NCBI GenBank assembly: GCA_031279615.1
Contig: JAITIE010000046.1
Span: forward strand, 1-17,919
DNA: 17,919 nt
Direction of reading: 5' to 3'
Source: Candidatus Margulisiibacteriota bacterium
GTDB lineage: Bacteria; Margulisbacteria; Termititenacia; Termititenacales; Termititenacaceae
Shown: in pieces, positions 12,118-17,919 of the stretch
Layout: every line of letters begins with the position of its first letter
Numbering within the stretch: the stretch's first letter is position 1
Notes under the pieces: generated by a model
What the model saw: the letters and a program-made list of their open reading frames with translations, nothing else
Told to the model about the DNA's origin: nothing
The model's database searches: none
Made by a program: the position numbers and the translations under genes

Positions 12118-13227
12118 ATGCCAAATATTCCTCTGGTCAATGTCAAAGTCCAGTTCGCGCAAATCCAGACTGAAGCGGAAAAGCAAGTCCTGGAGATTTT
12201 GCGTGCCGGCGCGTACATACTTGGCCAGCACAACAGAGCCTTTGAGACCGAGCTGGCGGAATATGTTGGTGCGAAATACACTGTGCCGGTCAAGTCCGGC
12301 ACGGACGCGCTTCTGGTCGCTTTGCGCGCGGCGGGCATACAGGCAGGCGATGAGGTCATCACCACGCCGTTTACTTTTATTGCGACCGCCGAGGCGGTGC
12401 GTTACCTGGGCGCGACGCCGGTTTTTGTAGATATTGAGCCGGAGTCTTATTGTATCGACGTCAGTCAGATTGAGAAAAAAATCACGCCGAAAACCAAAGC
12501 GATTTTGCCCGTGCATCTTTTCGGCCATTCTGTTGATGTTGAGGCCATCGAGACGATTGCGCAGGAACACAATTTGCTGGTTATCGGCGACGCCTGCCAG
12601 TCTATCGGCACGGAATACAAAGGCCGGCCGATCGGCGGTTTGTTTACGGCGGAGTGTTACAGTTTTTACCCGACCAAAAATCTGGGCGGCTGCGGTGAAG
12701 GCGGCGCGGTTACGACCAACGATCCGGAAATTGCCGATAAAGTACGCATCTTGCGCGCGCACGGCATGCGTGAAACCTACAAGCACGAGACTATCGGCTA
12801 CAATATGCGCCTCGACGAAATACAATGCTGTATTCTGCGGCTCAAATTGCAGAAGTTAGCCGCCTGGACAAAACGCCGTCAGGAAATCGCCAAAATTTAT
12901 GACGCGGCTTTTCAGGACGTGGCGGGACTTAAAACTCCGCCGGTGAAAAATTACAGCAATCATATTTATCATCAATACGTTTTACTGGCGGACAAGCGCG
13001 AGGCCGTGCAAAAATATCTCCAAGCCAACGGTGTGGGCACGGCCGTGCATTATCCACTGCCGCTCAATCTGCAGGCCGCATTTGCGGATTTGCATTTGCC
13101 CGCCGGTTCTTTTCCGGTCGCGGAGAGCGTGGCTAAAAAGATTTTCTCCATACCGGTGTATCCGGAATTGACTGACGCGGAAATCGCCTATGTCATTGAA
13201 AAAGTTCGGGAAGGAGCTCAGCTCTAA
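12118..13227 (+). CDS. DegT/DnrJ/EryC1-family PLP sugar aminotransferase (GnnB/WlbC-like)
   Basis: A 369-residue fold-type I aminotransferase that would place an amino group on a keto nucleotide sugar. SGTDALLVALRAAG (60-73) binds the PLP phosphate, DEVITTPFTFIATAEA (78-93) is the family signature, Asp158 in VIGDACQS contacts the PLP nitrogen, and Lys187 in FYPTKNLGG forms the Schiff base. GYNMRLDEIQ and the late HxYHQYV segment also match. The start MPNIPLVNVKVQF is the usual N terminus; longer in-frame readings (GTG 12055) would overlap the promoter. It ends in a TAATG overlap with the transketolase C half. Pairing with the Gfo/Idh/MocA oxidoreductase points to 3-amination of a UDP-sugar. 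The substrate is unproven. Confidence 0.9.
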   Translation: MPNIPLVNVKVQFAQIQTEAEKQVLEILRAGAYILGQHNRAFETELAEYVGAKYTVPVKSGTDALLVALRAAGIQAGDEVITTPFTFIATAEAVRYLGATPVFVDIEPESYCIDVSQIEKKITPKTKAILPVHLFGHSVDVEAIETIAQEHNLLVIGDACQSIGTEYKGRPIGGLFTAECYSFYPTKNLGGCGEGGAVTTNDPEIADKVRILRAHGMRETYKHETIGYNMRLDEIQCCILRLKLQKLAAWTKRRQEIAKIYDAAFQDVAGLKTPPVKNYSNHIYHQYVLLADKREAVQKYLQANGVGTAVHYPLPLNLQAAFADLHLPAGSFPVAESVAKKIFSIPVYPELTDAEIAYVIEKVREGAQL

Positions 13228-14159
13228 TGGTCGAGAAAGCCGCAACTAGAGACGCCTACGGCAAAGTTTTAGTCGAATTGGGCAAAGAAAATCCTAACAT
13301 CGTGGTGCTGGACGCCGACCTTTCCGGCTCGACGCGCACCGGCTGGTTTGCCAAAGAGTTTCCAGAGCGGTTTTTCAACGCCGGCATTGCCGAGCAAAAC
13401 ATGATCGGTCTGGCGGCAGGTCTGGCAGTGTCCGGCAAGATCGCTTTTGCCAGCAGTTTTGCCATGTTTGCGACGGGGCGTTGCTGGGAACAGATCCGCA
13501 ATACGGTTGGTTATCCTCGGCTCAATGTCAAAATCGTGGCCAGTCACGCCGGTGTGACGGTCGGTGAAGACGGCGCGACGCATCAGGCGGTCGAGGATAT
13601 CGCGCTCATGCGTTCTTGTTACAATCTGCGCGTGATCGTGCCGGCTGATGCCGAGGAGACCAAAATGGTTATCCGGCAGGTGGCCGCAAGCGAAGGGCCT
13701 TTTTATGTGCGTTTGAGCCGTTCAGCGACGCCCGCTTTTTACGCGCCAGGCAAATGTGATTTTCGTTTGGGCAAAGGCTCGATTATCCGCGAGGGCCAGG
13801 ACGCGGCGATCGTGGCTTGCGGCATTATGGTTTACGAGGCGGACAAGGCCTGCGACCTGCTGGCCAGGGAAGGCATTTCAGCGCGCCTGATAAACATGGC
13901 TTCCGTTTGGCCGATAGACAAAGACTTGCTGGCGGAGACAGCTAAAAAATTCGGCAAAATTGTCACCTGTGAAGAGCATAGCGTAATCGGGGGCTTAGGC
14001 TCGGCGGTGGCGGAGAGCGTTGCGGCGGAGTGCCCCTGCCAAATAAAAATTTTGGGTGTCAGCAAGCCCTGTCAATCCGGCTCACCGGATGAATTAATGA
14101 AGTATCATGGTTTGACCGCTGAAGATATTGCCCGCGCTGTAAAACAAATAGTGGCATGA
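13227..14159 (+). CDS. tkt: Transketolase, C-terminal subunit
   Basis: A 310-residue partner of the N-terminal transketolase half. It has the pyrimidine-binding (Pyr) domain with catalytic Glu in FFNAGIAEQNMIGLAAGLA (residues about 49-67), the SSFAMFATGRCWEQIR block, the SHAGVTVGEDGATHQAVEDIALMR block and a C-terminal regulatory-like domain (ITCEEH-like VTCEEHSVIGGLGSAV). The length fits the split form; both halves are needed to form the active site. It overlaps the aminotransferase by 1 nt (TAATG) and ftsE by 4 nt (ATGA), so it is translationally linked to both a sugar enzyme and a cell-division transporter. Confidence 0.93.
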   Translation: MVEKAATRDAYGKVLVELGKENPNIVVLDADLSGSTRTGWFAKEFPERFFNAGIAEQNMIGLAAGLAVSGKIAFASSFAMFATGRCWEQIRNTVGYPRLNVKIVASHAGVTVGEDGATHQAVEDIALMRSCYNLRVIVPADAEETKMVIRQVAASEGPFYVRLSRSATPAFYAPGKCDFRLGKGSIIREGQDAAIVACGIMVYEADKACDLLAREGISARLINMASVWPIDKDLLAETAKKFGKIVTCEEHSVIGGLGSAVAESVAAECPCQIKILGVSKPCQSGSPDELMKYHGLTAEDIARAVKQIVA

Positions 14160-14839
14160 TCCGCACGGAAAAGCTCTACAAACTTTACGGCAGCAACGCG
14201 GTGCTCAACAATATCAATTTGCAAATCGGCAAAAGCGAGTTTGTTTTTTTGATCGGGCCTAACGGCGCTGGCAAGTCTACCTTATTCAAAACAATTTACC
14301 GCGCGGAATTGCCGACCCGCGGCGATGTTTTGGTCGACGACCTCTCGGTGCCCAGTCTGCGCCGCTGGCAGATTCCGGTTTTGCGCCAGCGCATCGGCGT
14401 GATTTTTCAGGACTATAAATTATTGAAGTATAAAACTGTTTACGAAAACGTGGCTTATGTTATGGAAGTGCTGGACAAGCCGCTGGAGAAAATCAGAAAA
14501 CAAGTGCCGCAGGTGCTGGACCTGGTCGGACTTTTGCGCAAAAAAGACTGCAAACCGGCCGAGCTGTCCGGCGGTGAACAGCAAAAGGTCAGCATTGCCC
14601 GCGCGCTGGTCAATAATCCGCGCATTTTGCTGGCCGACGAGCCGACCGGCAATCTCGACCCGGACACTTCGTGGGAAATCATGCGGCTGCTGGATTTGAT
14701 CAATGAACAGCGCAAAACCACTGTCGTGGTAGCCACGCATGACCGCAATGTAGTGGACACCATGCGCAAGCGCGTGATCAAAATGTCCGCCGGCCGCATC
14801 GTGGAAGACAATATGCTGGGGAAATATACCGATGCTTAG
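14156..14839 (+). CDS. ftsE: Cell division ATP-binding protein FtsE
   Basis: A 227-residue ABC ATPase of standard FtsE length. It has Walker A GPNGAGKST (34-42), Q-loop FQDYKLL (84-90), signature LSGGEQQ (137-143), Walker B ILLADEPTGNLD (157-168) and H-loop ATHD. With FtsX it forms a cytoplasmic-membrane complex that controls envelope amidase or hydrolase activation at the septum by conformational signalling rather than transport. It overlaps the transketolase gene by 4 nt and ftsX by 8 nt. Confidence 0.96.
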   Translation: MIRTEKLYKLYGSNAVLNNINLQIGKSEFVFLIGPNGAGKSTLFKTIYRAELPTRGDVLVDDLSVPSLRRWQIPVLRQRIGVIFQDYKLLKYKTVYENVAYVMEVLDKPLEKIRKQVPQVLDLVGLLRKKDCKPAELSGGEQQKVSIARALVNNPRILLADEPTGNLDPDTSWEIMRLLDLINEQRKTTVVVATHDRNVVDTMRKRVIKMSAGRIVEDNMLGKYTDA

Positions 14840-15713
14840 GCGGTTGGGTTATTTTGGCCGCGAAGCCTGGCAAAGCATCACGCGCGGCGGATTGATGTCG
14901 CTGCTGGCGGCGAGCACTATCGCGCTGGCGATGTTTGTTCTCGGGATTTTTTTGCTGGTCTTTTTTAATTTTTACAATCTGCTTGGCGCGCTGAATTCGC
15001 GGCTGGACATTATGGCCTACGCCAGGTCCTCCGTTACCGGCAACGATTTGGATCTGCTGAATATGACAATTTCCAGCTTGAACGGCGTGAAAAAAGTGCA
15101 GTTCATTCCCAAAGAAACCGCCTGGAGACAATTCAAAGAGTCGCATGCCAATCTGCAGTTAGACGATTTTCTGGAAGACAATCCGCTGCCCAATTCTTTC
15201 AAAGTGGAAGTGCGCGATTTGTCTTATATCAATCTGGTTGCCAACAAATTGCGCGCGCTGGACAACATCGAGGACGTGAGTTACGGCGGTGAGCTGGCCG
15301 AACGGCTGGCTCTGCTGATCAAAGTGCTGACCACCGGCGGCGCGATCGTGATTCTGGTGCTGATCGCTTCGACACTGATGATTGTAGTCAATACTATCCG
15401 CCTGACTGTTGTCGCGCGCGAGAACGAAATCGATATCATGTCGCTGGTCGGCGCCTCGCGCAGTTTTATCAAGTATCCGTTCATTGTCGAAGGGATGCTG
15501 ATCGGTCTGCTTGGCTCGCTGGCGGCTATCGGCAGTTTGAAAGCCGGTTACGGAGCGGCCCTTCTGCAAATGGAAAGAATTATGCCGTTCGTGCCGGTAA
15601 ATTTAAAAACCGCGGAAGTTAATCTGGTTTTTTTGCTTTTGCTGGCCGCCGGAGTTTTTCTGGGCTGGCTGGGCGGCTACGTGTCGGTGTCGCGTTCACT
15701 GAAGGCGGAATAA
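14832..15713 (+). CDS. ftsX: Cell division protein FtsX
   Basis: A 293-residue membrane protein with the FtsX layout: a cytoplasmic N-tail, TM1 (about 22-48), a periplasmic domain of about 120 residues (about 50-168), and three further helices (about 170-195, 220-240 and 262-282). VVARENEIDIMSLVGAS (194-210) is the conserved coupling segment that faces FtsE. The extracellular loop binds a hydrolase or its activator in known systems; that partner is not identified here, although a GHL10 hydrolase follows two genes later. It begins inside ftsE (8-nt overlap). Confidence 0.93.
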   Translation: MLRRLGYFGREAWQSITRGGLMSLLAASTIALAMFVLGIFLLVFFNFYNLLGALNSRLDIMAYARSSVTGNDLDLLNMTISSLNGVKKVQFIPKETAWRQFKESHANLQLDDFLEDNPLPNSFKVEVRDLSYINLVANKLRALDNIEDVSYGGELAERLALLIKVLTTGGAIVILVLIASTLMIVVNTIRLTVVARENEIDIMSLVGASRSFIKYPFIVEGMLIGLLGSLAAIGSLKAGYGAALLQMERIMPFVPVNLKTAEVNLVFLLLLAAGVFLGWLGGYVSVSRSLKAE

Positions 15714-15739
15714 TTCTTAAATGAAAAACTGAAATAGTG

Positions 15740-15745
15740 TATACT
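15740..15745 (+). promoter_or_regulatory. -10 box of the foldase gene (leadered)
   Basis: TATACT (15740-15745) lies 29 nt before ATG 15775. Unlike the leaderless genes, a transcript starting here would have a leader of about 22 nt containing AGGAG (15765-15769), 5 nt before the ATG. The -35 is weak. Confidence 0.45.
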
Positions 15746-15774
15746 TAAATTAATTTAGGTGAACAGGAGTTTCT

Positions 15775-17241
15775 ATGCTGGATTTCATGCGAAAATACGC
15801 GGACAAAATAATTTGGCTGATCGTGCTGGCTTTTGTGCTGTCGATTGGCGTGGTGAGCTGCACCGGCCGGCGGCGCGGCGCGACAGCGAACACTCCGCAG
15901 CAAGCGCGCAATGCCAACGCGCTGGCGACTATCAACGGCCAGGACATTGACGCTAGACTTTTCCTGCGCATGTACAATGGCGGCATTGCGGGTTTTCGCA
16001 GCGCCGGTCAGAGCGATATGCTCGACCCTAAAATCGACGCGTATGTCGGCTACATGGCGTTGATGCAGACGCTGGATGCCGGTAAAAGACTGGACTATGC
16101 CAAACGTTTAAAAATCAAAGTCAGCCGCGGCGAGATCAATCAGCAGATCGAAGCTATAAAGAACGCTTATCAGCTCAAAGACAATGACGACTTCAACAAA
16201 TTATTGGAGGCAAACGGCCTCAAATTGAAAGATCTGAAACAGGAAATTCGCCAGCAGCTGACGCTGGCCAAAATCGATGACAGTATCAAACGCTCTGTAG
16301 TTGTGTCCGACAAGGATGTGCAAAATCAATACAAGAGAGTCCGCGCGCGGCACATCTTGATTGCTTTCAACCGTTCAGGCTGGACGGACAAGACGGATGC
16401 GGAGCGCGAAAAACTCGCGCGCGATCTGGCCGCCGAGGTTTATGACCAATTAATGACCGGCCGGGATTTTGCGGAGCTGGCGCGGGAATATTCCGATGAC
16501 ACCGGCAGCGCGGCGCGCGGCGGCGAGCTAGGCTGGTTTGGCGTGAATACGATGGTGCCGGAATTTGAAGATGTGGCTTTCAATCTCGAAAAAGACCAGA
16601 TCAGCAAGCCATTCCAAACGCAGTTTGGCTATCATATCGTGCAAACCGAGGAGATCGACCAGCAGGAAATCCCGCTCGACGTGGATGAGAAAGAACTGCA
16701 GCAGCAGCTGCTCGAGCAGAAACAGCAGCTGGCCTTACAGCGTTTTTATAATAGACTGCAGACCGAATACAAGACAGAAATTTTTTACCCACCGTTTCAG
16801 GCCTATGATTTTAAAATGCAGGGTGAGCTGGACAAAGCGTTAAATCTTTACCGGCAAATTGGCGCGCAAAATCCGCAGTCACCGGTGCCCTATCTTTTCA
16901 CCGCGGAGATTTACGAGCTGCAGCAAAAATACGCCGAAGCGCAGGCTGAATACGACCGCGCGTTCTTGATCCAGAAATTAAATCCTGGTTTGAAAATCCC
17001 GTACATTCATTTTTATCAGGCCGGACTGTACGCCAAACAAAAGAAAAACGCGCAGGCTGTTAAGGAACTGCAGCTGGCGGAAGCTCTGGTTTCGGACAAT
17101 ACGCAGATTCTGGAACGGATAAAGGATCAATATACGGAACTGAAATCACCGGCCAACGCGAATAAAGTCGATTTGAAAATCAAGGCCTTGCAGCGCGTCA
17201 GGACCGCGCCGACGGCTGATGAAGCGGTAGAGTTTGATTAG
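15775..17241 (+). CDS. Membrane-anchored SurA/PpiD-like parvulin foldase with TPR-like tail
   Basis: A 488-residue protein. One N-terminal helix (12-29, ending in a Cys) anchors it, with the rest in the periplasm. Residues about 46-175 are a SurA-N-type chaperone domain starting LATINGQDID. Residues 188-292 are a parvulin peptidyl-prolyl isomerase: RARHILIAF, FAELAREYSDDTGSAARGGELGWFG, MVPEFEDVAFNL and FQTQFGYHIVQ. A Gln-rich coiled-coil-like stretch (295-325) follows, and residues about 335-455 look like TPR repeats (GELDKALNLYRQIGAQNPQ; KYAEAQAEYDRAF). The TPR tail is not part of SurA or PpiD. VVSC could be a lipobox-like site but the preceding residues fit a plain anchor better. It probably folds outer-membrane or secreted proteins. 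Confidence 0.88.
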   Translation: MLDFMRKYADKIIWLIVLAFVLSIGVVSCTGRRRGATANTPQQARNANALATINGQDIDARLFLRMYNGGIAGFRSAGQSDMLDPKIDAYVGYMALMQTLDAGKRLDYAKRLKIKVSRGEINQQIEAIKNAYQLKDNDDFNKLLEANGLKLKDLKQEIRQQLTLAKIDDSIKRSVVVSDKDVQNQYKRVRARHILIAFNRSGWTDKTDAEREKLARDLAAEVYDQLMTGRDFAELAREYSDDTGSAARGGELGWFGVNTMVPEFEDVAFNLEKDQISKPFQTQFGYHIVQTEEIDQQEIPLDVDEKELQQQLLEQKQQLALQRFYNRLQTEYKTEIFYPPFQAYDFKMQGELDKALNLYRQIGAQNPQSPVPYLFTAEIYELQQKYAEAQAEYDRAFLIQKLNPGLKIPYIHFYQAGLYAKQKKNAQAVKELQLAEALVSDNTQILERIKDQYTELKSPANANKVDLKIKALQRVRTAPTADEAVEFD

Positions 17242-17242
17242 G

Positions 17243-17251
17243 TGTTATAAT
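17243..17251 (+). promoter_or_regulatory. Extended -10 promoter, leaderless, for the GHL10 hydrolase gene
   Basis: TGTTATAAT (17243-17251) is a consensus extended -10 lying 8 nt before ATG 17260 and beginning 1 nt after the foldase stop. No Shine-Dalgarno is present. Confidence 0.6.
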
Positions 17252-17259
17252 AAATTTTG

Positions 17260-17919
17260 ATGCGCAAAATTTTTGTAACATTTTGTCTGCTGTTGAGCGT
17301 TGCTGTTTCCGCAGAACCCCGCGCCAATCCTGCCGCGGCTGAAACCCGCGCGAAACCTGCCGCGGCTGAAACCCGCGCCCTTTGGGTGACTCGTTTTGAG
17401 TTAGTTGACACGCCGAATATTCCGGCGCTGGTCAAACGCGCGGCGGAGGCTAATTTCAACACTTTGTTTGTACAGGTTTGCGGCCGCGGCACGGCTTTTT
17501 ATAATTCCAAAATCCTGCCGAAAGACACGCAGGTCAGCCATGATGCGCTGGCTCTGATCTTGGCCGAGGCTCAAAAATATAAAATCAGCGTGCATGCCTG
17601 GATCAACACATTATATGTTTGGTCTGACCTGGAGCCGCCGGTGTCGCCGGAGCATGTGGTCAATAAACATCCTGAATGGATTATGTCCCTGCGCGGTGAC
17701 CAGCGCAATAAATATCTCGATCCGGCCATACCGGAAGCGCGCGAGTATATCAAGTCGATTTATTTGGAAGTGGCGCGCAATTACGCGGTTGACGGTGTGC
17801 ATCTCGACTATGTGCGTTACCCTGGCGCCGGCGCTGGTTTTACCGCGTATTCACGGCAGACTTTTGAACGGCTGTACGGCGTTGATCCGCTGGCCTTGTA
17901 TCAAAACAAAGAAATCGCG
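17260..17919 (+). CDS. Secreted GHL10 (DUF187)-family glycoside hydrolase, 5' part
   Basis: 220 codons are visible and the gene runs off the right edge. Residues 1-18 form a signal peptide ending VSA. Then two 9-residue repeats (PAAAETRAK / PAAAETRAL) form a short linker. From residue 39 the GHL10 fold begins: ALWVTRFEL, AAEANFNTLFVQVCGRGTAFY, KISVHAWINTLYVW, PEWIM and VDGVHLDYVRYPG, which are the conserved TIM-barrel strands. GHL10 proteins include E. coli DigH, which cleaves denuded peptidoglycan glycans, so a wall-remodelling role beside ftsEX is plausible. The substrate is not proven from this fragment. Confidence 0.85.
   Translation, partial: MRKIFVTFCLLLSVAVSAEPRANPAAAETRAKPAAAETRALWVTRFELVDTPNIPALVKRAAEANFNTLFVQVCGRGTAFYNSKILPKDTQVSHDALALILAEAQKYKISVHAWINTLYVWSDLEPPVSPEHVVNKHPEWIMSLRGDQRNKYLDPAIPEAREYIKSIYLEVARNYAVDGVHLDYVRYPGAGAGFTAYSRQTFERLYGVDPLALYQNKEIA
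17329..17382 (+). repeat. 27-bp tandem repeat in the GHL10 linker
   Basis: Two adjacent 27-bp units (17329-17355 and 17356-17382) encode PAAAETRAK and PAAAETRAL, and are identical over the first 24 bases. They lie between signal peptide and catalytic domain, where copy number could vary by slippage without breaking the frame. Confidence 0.8.

Noticed and set aside
12049..12825. 258-codon minus-strand frame opposite the aminotransferase
   Set aside because: Shadow frame of a well-supported PLP enzyme; it also runs through the aminotransferase promoter and the palindrome edge.
17329..17382. Repeats as part of a CRISPR array or satellite
   Set aside because: Only two in-frame units encoding a linker, with no spacers; elsewhere no regularly spaced repeats were found.

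Overview
The window is a densely packed, mostly plus-strand stretch of a bacterial chromosome. It carries lipid A genes (fabZ, lpxA), a lipoprotein signal, an RnfG-type flavoprotein and a SurA/PpiD-like foldase, so the host is a diderm (Gram-negative type) bacterium. Nothing here fixes the phylum. The divergent proteins, short protease and unusual gene order suggest an uncultured lineage rather than a model proteobacterium, but that is inference.

Layout. (1) 1-169: 3' end of pyrD. (2) 208-6277: one apparent operon with gaps of 0-12 nt, holding a large secreted Asp-box/Ig-like protein, an RnfG-like FMN carrier, an ApbE-like lipoprotein, fabZ, lpxA with a C-terminal extension, and a short site-2 protease without a PDZ domain. 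(3) 6413-8005: uvrC that stops where its C-terminal HhH domain should begin. (4) 8066-8708, minus strand: a RHH antitoxin/PIN toxin pair with its own promoter and tandem palindromic operators, bracketed by a 23-bp direct repeat (22/23 identical). (5) 8832-14159: the two halves of a split transketolase surrounding a Gfo/Idh/MocA oxidoreductase and a DegT-family sugar aminotransferase; an AAA_14/DUF4143-type ATPase gene flanked by two near-identical perfect palindromes of 44 and 50 bp sits in the middle. (6) 14156-15713: ftsE-ftsX, translationally coupled to the transketolase. (7) 15775-17241: membrane-anchored parvulin foldase with a TPR-like tail. (8) 17260-end: start of a secreted GHL10/DUF187 glycoside hydrolase.

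Most notable features: the ATPase cassette between long perfect palindromes, which appears to have split a four-gene sugar operon; the toxin-antitoxin cassette between direct repeats, abutting a truncated uvrC; and a consistent promoter architecture in which -10 boxes (often TGNTAWAAT) lie only 6-9 nt before the start codon with no Shine-Dalgarno, implying leaderless mRNAs for operon-first genes, while some internal genes (apbE, fabZ, lpxA) and the one leadered gene keep clear Shine-Dalgarno sites.

How the genes may work together: the oxidoreductase/aminotransferase pair could install a 3-amino group on a nucleotide sugar. This would fit either a GnnA/GnnB-like route feeding lpxA (2,3-diamino lipid A) or a kanosamine-like route that uses the transketolase. 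The sequence alone does not decide. FtsEX, the foldase and the GHL10 hydrolase form a plausible cell-envelope and division neighbourhood.
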